This document shows, in pieces, positions 54,072 through 63,052 of a stretch of 64,000 nucleotides of DNA. The position numbers were made by a program, and so were the translations under genes. The notes beneath the pieces were generated by a model, which was given only the letters and a program-made list of their open reading frames with translations, made no database searches and was not told where the DNA came from. The stretch lies in the IMG/VR virus record IMGVR_UViG_3300021364_000012, positions 1 to 64,000 of that record; one strand, given 5' to 3'. The DNA comes from a virus. The number at the start of each line of letters is the position of its first letter. Position 1 is the first letter of the stretch.

Positions 54072-55360
54072 TGAAAGCAGTCTTACTAGACACTTCTATT
54101 CTTATCCATGACCCTGAAAGTGTGAACGCATATGAGGATAAAAAAGTCCTCATACCTATCTTTGTCGTCATGGAACTCGACCTGCTTAAAGATGCCCCCA
54201 AAAGAGAAAAGGGACATGTGTCCCATCTCGCAAGAAAAGCATCTTCTATAATACTGTCGAAACTTGAAGAAGAAGATGAGAGTCTTGAGATCGTGTCTCT
54301 TGGAGACGAAATAAATCTGAAAGACCTAGACCAAGCAAGCAAAATCAGATATGTGGACTTGCTTATCTTACGCACAGCAATGGAGCAAAACGAGAAATAC
54401 GAAGACTTCACCGTTGTAAGTAAGGACGTAAACTTAAGGATCATAAGCGAGAGTGTTGGACTAAAGTCAGAAGACTACAATATTGATAGACCCGATAATC
54501 TGAATGTTGGGATGATTGAGGTAGTCCCTGACGATAGATTAGAGAAGATGATCCCCTCTTCTTATTGGCAAGGTGCGATAAGATACGATGACTCTATGGC
54601 TTACATAGGAGAACTGTACGAAAACAGATATGTCCACTTCGTCAGCCATACGACTGAAAAGACACACCTCTTTATCTACAAAGACGGCTCATTCAGTAAC
54701 GTCAACAAAAAACTCAAAGTCGAAAGAGCAAAGCCAAGAAATATCGAACAAGTAGCAAGTCTCGACCTTTTATTGGATCCAGAAATACAGCTAATAGCCC
54801 TTCTTGGTAAAGCAGGAACAGGTAAGACATTCTTAGCTCTAGCAGCTGCTCTTGAGCAACAAGCAAACTACAGTAAAATCTTACTGAGCAAGCCTGTTGT
54901 AGATGTAGGTAGAGGCATCGGCTTCCTTCCCGGAAGCCTAGACGAGAAACTAGAGCCTTGGATGCAGTCTTTCTTTGACAACCTCGATCAAATCAACCCT
55001 TATTGGGACGTGAGAAAATCTGAGGATGATCGTGGGGCGTTGATGGATAAGTGTAATATAGAGATACAACCCATCCACTCTATCCGAGGAAGATCACTTA
55101 AGAATGCGTTTATGATCATAGATGAAGCACAAAACCTCACTAAGCATGAAATAAAAAGCATCATCACAAGAGCGGCTGAAGGAACCAAAGTTGTTCTTCT
55201 AGGAGACCCGTACCAAATCGACCACCCCTACTTAGACTCGAAGTCAAATGGTCTTGTCCATGTCATAGAGAGAATGAAAGACCAACCTATTTTCGGTTGT
55301 ATGGAGCTACATAAGTCTGAAAGATCAACACTATCAGACATTACGGCAGACCTACTTTAA
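54071..55360 (+). CDS. phoH: PIN-PhoH protein (ribonuclease/ATPase)
   Basis: A 429-residue protein with an N-terminal PIN nuclease domain (LLDTSILI with Asp7, then Glu35 and later acidic residues up to about residue 125) and a C-terminal PhoH ATPase (Walker A LLGKAGTGKT near residues 244-253, Walker B MIIDEAQN). PIN-PhoH proteins couple RNA cleavage to ATP-driven unwinding. Phage PhoH genes are common but their role is unsettled. The start lies in a 16-bp hairpin. Confidence 0.9.
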   Translation: MKAVLLDTSILIHDPESVNAYEDKKVLIPIFVVMELDLLKDAPKREKGHVSHLARKASSIILSKLEEEDESLEIVSLGDEINLKDLDQASKIRYVDLLILRTAMEQNEKYEDFTVVSKDVNLRIISESVGLKSEDYNIDRPDNLNVGMIEVVPDDRLEKMIPSSYWQGAIRYDDSMAYIGELYENRYVHFVSHTTEKTHLFIYKDGSFSNVNKKLKVERAKPRNIEQVASLDLLLDPEIQLIALLGKAGTGKTFLALAAALEQQANYSKILLSKPVVDVGRGIGFLPGSLDEKLEPWMQSFFDNLDQINPYWDVRKSEDDRGALMDKCNIEIQPIHSIRGRSLKNAFMIIDEAQNLTKHEIKSIITRAAEGTKVVLLGDPYQIDHPYLDSKSNGLVHVIERMKDQPIFGCMELHKSERSTLSDITADLL

Positions 55361-55999
55361 ACCGTAAAACCCTTCTTTTTTAAGGAACCTAGCGTAGTCT
55401 TCCTTTAACCAAGGGTGCTTAGAAACGTCATAGTTCAAGTCTAACTCTACGGTAAAATGGAAAGTATCGTAAAAGCCGTTAACTAACTTATCTTCCACAA
55501 TGTAACTGTATGAGGAGGAGCTAGAGACTCTTAAACTTTCCTCATACATATTCTGTACTTTGATTTGCCAGTTTTTAATAGTGGGCTTTAGTTGAAAGCT
55601 CCCCTCCACCAACGAGGTTCCTTTTAAGAAAACTTTTCCACCCACCTGTTCATACTTATAGTCTCCGAATGGTTTACAACCCTCAATTTGTAAGTCCTTA
55701 GACCCAAAAAGACCACAGAGCCACTTGTCTTTTAAGTGCTTTGGAATGTCGAACGTGTTTAAGAAACTCTTGTACTCAAAGAACAAATCATCGACTCCGT
55801 TGTGGAAGCAATGCGTATATTTAAAGATTGTTTCAATTCGAGGTTTAAAAATAGCATATAAATTTTTAATAACAAAGGAGCCGTGTATTACAGTAGGGTC
55901 TACACTGCCATCAGAGCGTATATTACGATAGTTTGCATTCTTCAAAGAAGCCCTACGGACGGCTTCAAAAAGTATGCGATTGTTCTCTGTGTTTCCCAT
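55352..55999 (-). CDS. hypothetical protein
   Basis: A 215-residue protein, start taken at ATG 55999 with GAGGGG upstream. Aromatic-rich, mixed strand and helix, no motif recognised. Its stop overlaps the phoH stop by nine bases. Confidence 0.55.
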   Translation of the reverse strand: MGNTENNRILFEAVRRASLKNANYRNIRSDGSVDPTVIHGSFVIKNLYAIFKPRIETIFKYTHCFHNGVDDLFFEYKSFLNTFDIPKHLKDKWLCGLFGSKDLQIEGCKPFGDYKYEQVGGKVFLKGTSLVEGSFQLKPTIKNWQIKVQNMYEESLRVSSSSSYSYIVEDKLVNGFYDTFHFTVELDLNYDVSKHPWLKEDYARFLKKEGFYGLK

Positions 56000-56110
56000 A
56001 ACATACCCCTCAAACAAAAGTGAATATCTCGGTATAACATACACACATCAAAAGATACTCAGAATAGTAGCAAGACATAAGAAGCACCCTCCAACATAGA
56101 AATAAATGTA

Positions 56111-57394
56111 ATGTTACAAAGATACCAAGATCAAAGAATTAGTAAAATATTCAGCCAGAGAAAAAGAGTAGCAATCTTCACTCAAATAGAAGAAATAGTC
56201 TGCCTCTTTTATAGTACTAAAGAAGAAATGCCCGAGGAGGTCTATCTTTCACTGAGAAATATAGACCACGAACTCATCACAGAGAGAATGCCTGAACTAG
56301 AGCGACAAACAAAGCACGAAACAGTTGCCTATCTAAGAGCAATCTCTGAACAGATTGGAGAAGAAAACTCAAAGTACTTACACAAAGGACTAACTAGCTC
56401 TGATATTTTAGACACATGTCTCGCTCTCCAAATGAAAGAGAGCTTAGAACACTTGTTAGATTTAGTACAATCGTTCTTAGACACACTGAGGCACAAAGCT
56501 TGTGTCCACAAGCACACCAAAATGATAGGAAGATCACACGGAAGAGCTGGAGAAATAACTACCTTCGGACTCGTACTACTTTCTTTCTATACTGAATGGG
56601 CTAGAAACAAAGAACGAATTGAAATGGCATTGTCTGAAATAAGCTTCGGGTGTATTTCTGGACCTATGGGGAACTTCAGCTTAACTTCCCCAAAGCTCGA
56701 AGAAGAAATATGTAAGCATCTAGGACTCAAACATGAACCTGTTTCTAGTCAAGTAATCCCAAGAGACAGACACGCATTTTTGTCCTGTGTCCTTTCTTTA
56801 GTTGGTGCTTCCCTAGAAAGAATTTCTACCGAAATTAGAAATCTCAGCCAATCTGGAATAGATGAAATATCAGAGAAATTCTCAGACAAGCAAGCAGGAA
56901 GCTCTGCGATGCCTCACAAAGTGAATCCTATATTGTCTGAAAATGTAACAGGATTGGGCAGATTACTAAAAGGATATGTCTCTCCAAGTTTAGATAACGT
57001 ATCTCTTTGGTATCAAAGAGACATGAGCCACTCTTCGGTAGAAAGAGTAACCATAGAAGACTCTCTCCATCTAGCGTGTTTTGGGATAAAAAGAATGGAG
57101 AAAGTCATTAAAAACATGACGGTTTATTCTGAGAACATGCGAAGAAATATAAACCGAGAGAAAGGTTCATTTCTTTCCCACAGCATACTCTATTATCTAA
57201 TGGATCGTGGGTATGGTAGGAAAGAAGCCTATGAGATCACTCAAGAGCTTACGAAAGAAGAAAACAACTTGATTGAGACTCTGAACAAGCTAAAAGACAC
57301 ATACTTCACTAGCGAAGAAATTGAGAACATAGTCAGCGAAGAAAAGTACATCTCTAATGTAGACTACATCTTCAAAAGAACACTAGGAGGCTGA
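56111..57394 (+). CDS. purB: adenylosuccinate lyase
   Basis: A 427-residue protein that splits adenylosuccinate into AMP and fumarate. The family signature AGSSAMPHKVNP is intact, including the flexible-loop serine, and IGRSHGRAGEITTFG matches the catalytic His region. Length and overall layout fit cellular PurB. It is the first of three genes (purB, guaC, purA) with gaps of two and one bases, so one transcript is almost certain. The ribosome site is weak. Confidence 0.9.
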   Translation: MLQRYQDQRISKIFSQRKRVAIFTQIEEIVCLFYSTKEEMPEEVYLSLRNIDHELITERMPELERQTKHETVAYLRAISEQIGEENSKYLHKGLTSSDILDTCLALQMKESLEHLLDLVQSFLDTLRHKACVHKHTKMIGRSHGRAGEITTFGLVLLSFYTEWARNKERIEMALSEISFGCISGPMGNFSLTSPKLEEEICKHLGLKHEPVSSQVIPRDRHAFLSCVLSLVGASLERISTEIRNLSQSGIDEISEKFSDKQAGSSAMPHKVNPILSENVTGLGRLLKGYVSPSLDNVSLWYQRDMSHSSVERVTIEDSLHLACFGIKRMEKVIKNMTVYSENMRRNINREKGSFLSHSILYYLMDRGYGRKEAYEITQELTKEENNLIETLNKLKDTYFTSEEIENIVSEEKYISNVDYIFKRTLGG

Positions 57395-57396
57395 AA

Positions 57397-58452
57397 ATGC
57401 GTATGGAAAACGAGTTGAAGCTAGACTTCAAAGATGTCCTTTTCAAACCTAAGAGGTCTACTCTTACTTCAAGAAGAGAAGTCAATCTCGATAGGTCATT
57501 TAAGTTGAAATGGTCTAATAGGACTTGGAAAGGGATACCCATAGTAGCTTCAAACATGGATACAGTAGCCACTTTTGAAGCTGGGAAAGTTCTCACTAAT
57601 CTTAATATGATGATCTGCTTGCACAAGCACTACACCGAAGCAGAGTATGTTAAGATATATGAATGGGTCTGCGAAAGAGGAGGAGATTTCTCGCAACATT
57701 GGGCTTATTCTATGGGAATATCAGACGCAGAGTTTGATCGCCTAAGAAGCATCCAATCTCTAACAGAAAACGCAATCTCCACCATCTGCATTGATGTGGC
57801 GAACGGATACACTGAGAGATTTATCAATTTTGTCTCTAAAGTGAGAAGAGAGTACCCTGACAATATAATTATCGCAGGAAATGTCGTAACCGCTGAAATA
57901 ACAGAACAGTTAATCTTAGCAGGTGCAGACATTGTTAAGGTTGGAATCGGGTCAGGCTCCGCCTGTACCACTAGAATACAAGCAGGTGTGGGATTTCCCC
58001 AACTTTCAGCCGTCATAGAGTGTGCAGATGCCGCACATGGTCTTGGAGGACGTATCATGTCCGATGGGGGGTGTACTTGTGCAGGAGATGTGTCTAAAGC
58101 CTTTGGAGGTGGAGCAGATTTCGTAATGCTTGGAGGTATGCTCGCAGGGCATACAGAGAACCTCAGATTAAACGAAGAGGGCAAAGCAGTCTTCTATGGT
58201 ATGTCGTCTAGTACAGCTATGGAGAAATATCACGGAGGCGTGAGCAGTTACAGGTCTTCTGAAGGACGCACAGTGACACTCAACCCAAGAGGACCTTTAA
58301 AAGACACAATGCTAGAAATACTCGGCGGTGTTCGATCTACATGTACCTATATTGGAGCAAAAGAACTTAGAGAGCTGAGTAAATGCACAACATTCATTCG
58401 AGTACTTCAGCAATACAACCCCGTATATGAAGCACAGACAAAGGAGAAATAA
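57397..58452 (+). CDS. guaC: GMP reductase
   Basis: A 351-residue protein that reduces GMP to IMP and releases ammonia, using NADPH. It follows the Escherichia coli GuaC pattern along its full length, as recalled: LKLDFKDVLFKPKRSTL, IVASNMDTV, GIGSGSACTTR with catalytic Cys190, and GGGADFVMLGGMLAG. It lacks the CBS domains of IMP dehydrogenase, and the length is that of GuaC, so reductase is preferred over dehydrogenase. GGAGG lies before the ATG. Confidence 0.9.
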   Translation: MRMENELKLDFKDVLFKPKRSTLTSRREVNLDRSFKLKWSNRTWKGIPIVASNMDTVATFEAGKVLTNLNMMICLHKHYTEAEYVKIYEWVCERGGDFSQHWAYSMGISDAEFDRLRSIQSLTENAISTICIDVANGYTERFINFVSKVRREYPDNIIIAGNVVTAEITEQLILAGADIVKVGIGSGSACTTRIQAGVGFPQLSAVIECADAAHGLGGRIMSDGGCTCAGDVSKAFGGGADFVMLGGMLAGHTENLRLNEEGKAVFYGMSSSTAMEKYHGGVSSYRSSEGRTVTLNPRGPLKDTMLEILGGVRSTCTYIGAKELRELSKCTTFIRVLQQYNPVYEAQTKEK

Positions 58453-58453
58453 G

Positions 58454-59629
58454 ATGAGCACCGTTGCAGTTATCGGAACACAGTGGGGTGACGAAGGTAA
58501 AGGTAAGATCGTAGACACTATTTCTGAAAGCTCGAACTACTGTGTAAGATTCCAAGGCGGTTCAAACGCAGGACACACAATCATAGCCAACAATAAAACA
58601 TTCAAATTAAGATTGACCCCAAGCGGAGTGATACAAGGAGCAATCGGAATCGTAGGGTCAGGTTGTGTTGTAAACTTAGATGTCCTTGAACAAGAAATAA
58701 CGAGCCTTGAACTCCCAAAAGAAAAGCTTTTGTTAGACAACAAGAGCACTTTAATCCTCCCCCTCTATTTAAGAATAGACTCGGAGAGAGAAGAGAAGAG
58801 AAATAAACCTATCGGCACAACAAAGAACGGTATTGGAGTTGCCTACGAACAAAAAGCATCTCGAAGTGCTTTTAGAGCAGAAGACCTAAAAAACCCTAGT
58901 GTTTGGGTAGACAAAGCAAGAGGTGTCGTAACTAGATATTTCTCAGACAAAGAAACAATAAACAGAGAGGTTGACGAAATCATAACACACCTCTCACACC
59001 ACGCATCTTTCTTCAAAGAGAGAATTAAAGACACAGGGGAAATCCTCCACCAAGCATTTCTTAGGGAGGAAAGAGTAGTCATAGAAGGTGCTCAAGGCAC
59101 TCTCTTAGACATAACTCACGGCACATATCCTTTCGTCACAAGCTCCACAACTATTTCTGGAGGAATAAGTGCTGGAATAGGATGTGCCCTACCAAGAAAC
59201 TCTGAAATTATCGGAGTAACAAAAGCCTATTGTACTAGAGTTGGTGCAGGTGAGTTCCCTTCTGAAGAAGAGGGAGAGATTGAAAAACTGCTACAAACAA
59301 AAGGTAAAGAAATAGGTGTGGTGACAGGAAGAAGAAGAAGATGTGGCTGGCTTAATCTTGACGAGCTAAAGTACGCCCACAGGCTTAATGGGTTCACACA
59401 AATCGCTATTACAAAAGTAGATGTATTAGACGACTTCGAGCAAGTCAAAGTCTTAGTAAATGGCGAATTAGTTGCTTTTGAGGGTTGGGAAAACAGCTCA
59501 AACGCTACAAGCTATAGCGACTTACACCCCAACTTGAAGAAATACCTCTCATATATCGAAGGTCAAGTGGGAGTGAAAATAGGAATAGTCTCAACAGGAC
59601 CAAGAAGAGAAGACACTATTTTCGTCTAA
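58454..59629 (+). CDS. purA: adenylosuccinate synthetase (PurA type, not PurZ)
   Basis: A 391-residue protein that joins aspartate to IMP using GTP. The start is ATG 58454 with AAGGAG before it. The P-loop GTQWGDEGKGK retains catalytic Asp13, and NAGHT retains His41. PurZ, the phage enzyme for diaminopurine DNA, lacks the Asp, so this is a normal IMP-using PurA. Later motifs (GAQGTLLDITHGTYPF, STGPRREDTI) also match. With GuaC and PurB it makes a complete GMP-to-AMP route. Confidence 0.92.
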   Translation: MSTVAVIGTQWGDEGKGKIVDTISESSNYCVRFQGGSNAGHTIIANNKTFKLRLTPSGVIQGAIGIVGSGCVVNLDVLEQEITSLELPKEKLLLDNKSTLILPLYLRIDSEREEKRNKPIGTTKNGIGVAYEQKASRSAFRAEDLKNPSVWVDKARGVVTRYFSDKETINREVDEIITHLSHHASFFKERIKDTGEILHQAFLREERVVIEGAQGTLLDITHGTYPFVTSSTTISGGISAGIGCALPRNSEIIGVTKAYCTRVGAGEFPSEEEGEIEKLLQTKGKEIGVVTGRRRRCGWLNLDELKYAHRLNGFTQIAITKVDVLDDFEQVKVLVNGELVAFEGWENSSNATSYSDLHPNLKKYLSYIEGQVGVKIGIVSTGPRREDTIFV

Positions 59630-59913
59630 GAATAGAACAGAGTCTTCAAAAGAAAAAATGGGATTTGACTTTCATTGAAAGAGGAGCCATCGACGCTCAA
59701 CTCGATTTCGTAAAGGTCTTCGCCCTCAAGAGGAGAAGAGAAAAACACACTCTTGTATTTCTCGGTACGGTACTCGCCTCTCACCCAAATATGATCCGCT
59801 TTAAGAACCCATACTTCATTGATGAGATCATAGAAATCTTTAAAGACCCTAGTTGATATAATATATCTGCCTTTTTGTGTGACAGATATAAAGGTGCAAG
59901 TATATTCAGACAT
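59626..59913 (-). CDS. small hypothetical protein
   Basis: A 95-residue protein, start taken at ATG 59913 with a strong GGAGG site. Beta-rich, ending in aromatic residues. Its stop overlaps the purA stop by four bases. No family was recognised. Confidence 0.55.
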   Translation of the reverse strand: MSEYTCTFISVTQKGRYIISTRVFKDFYDLINEVWVLKADHIWVRGEYRTEKYKSVFFSSPLEGEDLYEIELSVDGSSFNESQIPFFLLKTLFYS

Positions 59914-59923
59914 CTCAAACCTC

Positions 59924-60106
59924 CTAAAAAAGAGATAGGAATAGTGCGAAATATCCAAACAAAGTAAAAAACAACATCTCAGGCAAATGCTCTTTAAACT
60001 GTATCTCTGTCTTCCCTGCACAGTTCTTATGAAAAACACTTCGAGCACGAAGGAAACATGCAACAGAGACTAGAGCACAGTAAACCTTTAACATTTGAAA
60101 CCCCAA
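59924..60106 (-). CDS. small membrane protein
   Basis: A 60-residue frame with hydrophobic segments at the N terminus and at LFFTLFGYFALFLSLF. The start is uncertain (60106 or ATG 60094) and the ribosome site is weak. Confidence 0.35.
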   Translation of the reverse strand: MGFQMLKVYCALVSVACFLRARSVFHKNCAGKTEIQFKEHLPEMLFFTLFGYFALFLSLF

Positions 60107-60165
60107 TCATTTCCTATATTTCACTTCAAGCTATCTCTAAGAAATAGCTACAGATAAACGAAATA

Positions 60166-60909
60166 TTAATCTAAGGGTGGAATCTTCCCATGCTTCACAA
60201 GATTCGCATGAGCAAGAGGCCACACTTTTTCAATCTGCCTAGAAATCTCCCGAGCTAAAATCTTAATCTCCCATTGTGCGTCCTCATGGTCACGCTTGGC
60301 GATGAAGCTGTTAGCCCAATTATGGAGCGAACCCGTACACCAATAGGTGGCATAAAGGTTCTGAGGTAAAATCATCCTAGCTTGCTCTCTCGCAACACCT
60401 AGCTCCACCATTTGATCAAAAAGACGTACAGAATCTTTAACATGATTCTTAACCGCAGAAACAGCATCTAGTCTTAGGAACTTCGGATATTCATATGGGT
60501 CGTACTCAATCGTAGGATTGAAAGTCTCGTCAAGGCTCGCTTGACGATTCTTAACGTCTTGCTTTCTCATCTCAGAAGGAAGATAAAACTCCAACTTCTC
60601 AGAAGTATATCTACGAGAAATCTCGTTAAAAGAAAAAGTGCGATGTCTCATGTGTTGTCGAGCAACAAACATCGGAACCTTTATCCAAAAAGTAATAACA
60701 TTATGCTCGGTAGTTGAAGTATGACCGCTTCGGATAAGGAAGTTTGAAAGTCGCTCTTCACGCTCACCCATCTCAGTGCTGACTTGATCGAGACTAGCCC
60801 GAGCCGCATTGACGATGGTTAGGTCATCGCCCATATGCTGAATGAGGGCAACCCCTCCAATCCCATCACCATAAATGGGAACCATATTTTCTCTGAAATC
60901 TTTTGCCAT
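60166..60909 (-). CDS. thyX: flavin-dependent thymidylate synthase
   Basis: A 247-residue protein that makes dTMP from dUMP with FAD and methylene-tetrahydrofolate. The defining motif RHRTFSFNEISRRY is intact at residues 88-101, and the length is normal. It uses the dUMP made by the dCMP deaminase at 52759-53280. It replaces or supplements a host ThyA. Confidence 0.95.
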   Translation of the reverse strand: MAKDFRENMVPIYGDGIGGVALIQHMGDDLTIVNAARASLDQVSTEMGEREERLSNFLIRSGHTSTTEHNVITFWIKVPMFVARQHMRHRTFSFNEISRRYTSEKLEFYLPSEMRKQDVKNRQASLDETFNPTIEYDPYEYPKFLRLDAVSAVKNHVKDSVRLFDQMVELGVAREQARMILPQNLYATYWCTGSLHNWANSFIAKRDHEDAQWEIKILAREISRQIEKVWPLAHANLVKHGKIPPLD

Positions 60910-61002
60910 GTAGATTGCCTTTCAAAAACTTGAGCACAAGAAGATATACCGAAAAAGCTATATTGTTTTTTGCTCAATTTGACTAGCACTCTACACAAAA
61001 AA

Positions 61003-61524
61003 TTAAACTTCAGAGTCTCCTTCTTTTTCTTCTCCGTCCCACTCTATTTCCACCTTCTCTTCTTTATCTTTATTATCTTTTGGGTTGATCCATTGACTGA
61101 CCACACCTTTAAGCTGAACTTGATCTTCTGTCCTAGTCTTAATGACAGTCTCCCCCTTAAACACGGAGAGCTTGTCTATCACAGCAGACTGAAGCTCAAA
61201 GATTTGCTCTCTAAGCAGTTGCATTTGTATCTGTGCATCCCTCAAACGGGCTATTAGAGCTTCACGATCTCCATTGGCGTTAGCCAACTTGTCTTTAAGC
61301 TCTTCTACTTCTGAAGGGTCTCTACCCGAAGCTATCGCAAGCATCGAAGAAATACTACCCGTAAGCATACCTATTATTCCAATAAGAATGTCTCGGTTCT
61401 CCTCCACAATCTTTGTGGTAGATAAAAAATAAATCAACTCACAGATAGCCAACATAAAGACGACACTAGCCCACCACCCTCTCTTGGCTTTTTCTGACTG
61501 TGTGAACTGTTTGTTTGTGCTCAT
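61003..61524 (-). CDS. two-helix membrane protein with coiled coil, coupled to the cyclase
   Basis: A 173-residue protein. Two membrane helices at about residues 17-35 and 46-66 are followed by a coiled coil (about 71-115) and an acidic tail. Its start overlaps the cyclase stop (ATGA), so the two are translated together. Small membrane effectors paired with a nucleotidyl cyclase occur in Pycsar-type defence. A holin is the other natural reading of a two-helix phage protein. Confidence 0.6.
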   Translation of the reverse strand: MSTNKQFTQSEKAKRGWWASVVFMLAICELIYFLSTTKIVEENRDILIGIIGMLTGSISSMLAIASGRDPSEVEELKDKLANANGDREALIARLRDAQIQMQLLREQIFELQSAVIDKLSVFKGETVIKTRTEDQVQLKGVVSQWINPKDNKDKEEKVEIEWDGEEKEGDSEV

Positions 61525-62381
61525 TTCCTACCTCTCTTCTTAGGTTTCTTTTCCTCTTTTTGATTAAAAATATATTCTATGAAAGCGTCATACTCAGGCA
61601 TGTAATAAGGAAGACCAATCCAAGTCCTCACCATTGGTCTCAAAGACATTTGAAATAAAAAATAGAGAATAAAAACAAGCTCAACTATGGCAAGTCTCCA
61701 AATAAACCACCAAAACCAATCCAACAACTTACGATCTCTAGCTCTTTTCTTTATATACTTCGGACCTCCAAGTCTTTTGACTTTCTCTGAACCTGGAGGA
61801 GGCTGTAGCGATTCGATGGTTTGCCCTACCGCATATATTTCTTGAGGTGAAGAAACGCCCTTAAATTTATACATGCCTACACAGACATATCTTGTGTTTT
61901 TTGGTGTGAACTGATTTGTTCTATTTCTTATAACTTGAAAAGCCTCTTTAGTCAGAAGAACCTGACCTGCTTGACATAAAGACATAGTTCGAGCGGCGAT
62001 ATTCTTAGAAAGACCCTCCAACTCAACTCTCTTAGCTCCCACACCAACATAAAGATCATCTTGCTGTACTTCTATGACTTTCCCCCAATGAACTCCAATC
62101 CTTGTGTTCAGCTTAACTTTTTTAGGGATTGTTTCTTGGTACGCCAAAGCGAAATTTACTGCGTCTATTACTCTTTCAAAAGAAAGAAGAAAACCGTCAG
62201 ACCTGTCTATTTCTCTACCATCATACTTATATACAAGAGAGCGAGCGAGTCGATCATGGACTTGAAACCACTGTGCGGCAACCTTTGCACCTGCTCTTTG
62301 AACAAATGCGGTAGAGCCAATTATGTCTAAAAGAACAATCGCTAAGTATCGCTCTTTCATTACTATTCCATGATGTGACAT
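61521..62381 (-). CDS. class III nucleotidyl cyclase with C-terminal membrane anchor
   Basis: A 286-residue protein. Residues 10-185 form the class III adenylate/guanylate cyclase domain: LLDIIGST with metal Asp19, EIDRSDGFLLSF with metal Asp62, and SKNIAAR with transition-state Asn127 and Arg131. A membrane helix lies near residues 222-245, with a basic tail. It should make a cyclic nucleotide from NTP at the membrane; which base is not evident, as the usual purine-specifying Lys-Thr is replaced by Asp-Arg. It is co-translated with a two-helix membrane protein. Confidence 0.8.
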   Translation of the reverse strand: MSHHGIVMKERYLAIVLLDIIGSTAFVQRAGAKVAAQWFQVHDRLARSLVYKYDGREIDRSDGFLLSFERVIDAVNFALAYQETIPKKVKLNTRIGVHWGKVIEVQQDDLYVGVGAKRVELEGLSKNIAARTMSLCQAGQVLLTKEAFQVIRNRTNQFTPKNTRYVCVGMYKFKGVSSPQEIYAVGQTIESLQPPPGSEKVKRLGGPKYIKKRARDRKLLDWFWWFIWRLAIVELVFILYFLFQMSLRPMVRTWIGLPYYMPEYDAFIEYIFNQKEEKKPKKRGRK

Positions 62382-62437
62382 TTCTCATCTCAACTTAATA
62401 CAAGAGCAATCTCCCCTTCAGACATGAAAGAAATAGC

Positions 62438-62977
62438 TTAAACTTTAAGAGGATTCCCATCGTCGTCAAAAAGACGCTCAATGTCGTATGTGCCGTCTTC
62501 CGCCAACTTAACCGTCCAAAGGTCTTTCGTTGACTTGTGTACAAGATCACCCGACTGTGCTCCTGTCAGCATTGTATTAGACAAGAGGGAAGGACCTGAG
62601 AGAACGATGAAATCTTCAAGACCTGCTACTTTTTTAGAAGCAATTCTTAAGAAATCAGGAGATACGCAATGCACCTTATCTCCCTTACCATCCCACTGAA
62701 TGAAGATACCCTTCTCAAAATGAGTAACCTCTCCACTTGCAGTCCTCACTTTGACTACAGTCCCTTTAGTACCAGAAATAGGAAGATCGTTCGGGATCAG
62801 TAGACCATTGTTCGTGTTAGCTACAACACGAACACCCTCTACAAAATCTTTTACTTTTTCTGAACTCAACTTCTCTCTTGTTCGGTCTACTAAAGCACTA
62901 ACACTTGGCGTATTAAGACACTCATCCAAGCTAGATGTTTTAGAACTTGAAAAAGAAAAATCATCTATAAAGCTCAT
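62438..62977 (-). CDS. virion-type conserved protein
   Basis: A 179-residue protein with an AAGGAG ribosome site. A beta-rich body contains GLLIPNDLPISGTKGTVVKVR and ends ERLFDDDGNPLKV, elements I recall from structural proteins of other large phages. Role unknown. Confidence 0.5.
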   Translation of the reverse strand: MSFIDDFSFSSSKTSSLDECLNTPSVSALVDRTREKLSSEKVKDFVEGVRVVANTNNGLLIPNDLPISGTKGTVVKVRTASGEVTHFEKGIFIQWDGKGDKVHCVSPDFLRIASKKVAGLEDFIVLSGPSLLSNTMLTGAQSGDLVHKSTKDLWTVKLAEDGTYDIERLFDDDGNPLKV

Positions 62978-63052
62978 AGTGGTTACTCCTTGTACTTCTT
63001 ATATGTATAAGAAAAGTGAAATATAAAAAAACAAAAGAAAAGGAAGTGGACA

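Noticed and set aside
57397-58452. IMP dehydrogenase
   Set aside because: There are no CBS domains, and the length and overall sequence follow GuaC, so GMP reductase fits better.
58427-58453. Longer purA start overlapping guaC
   Set aside because: The extra nine codons have no ribosome site, while ATG 58454 has AAGGAG and gives the normal PurA N terminus.
58454-59629. PurZ and a diaminopurine (Z) genome
   Set aside because: The catalytic Asp13 and His41 of PurA are present, and guaC precedes it; PurZ lacks that Asp. No other Z-genome gene (for example a DatZ-type HD phosphohydrolase) was seen.
60121-60165. Terminator after thyX
   Set aside because: Only a 6-bp AGCTAT/ATAGCT stem is present, with no following T-run.
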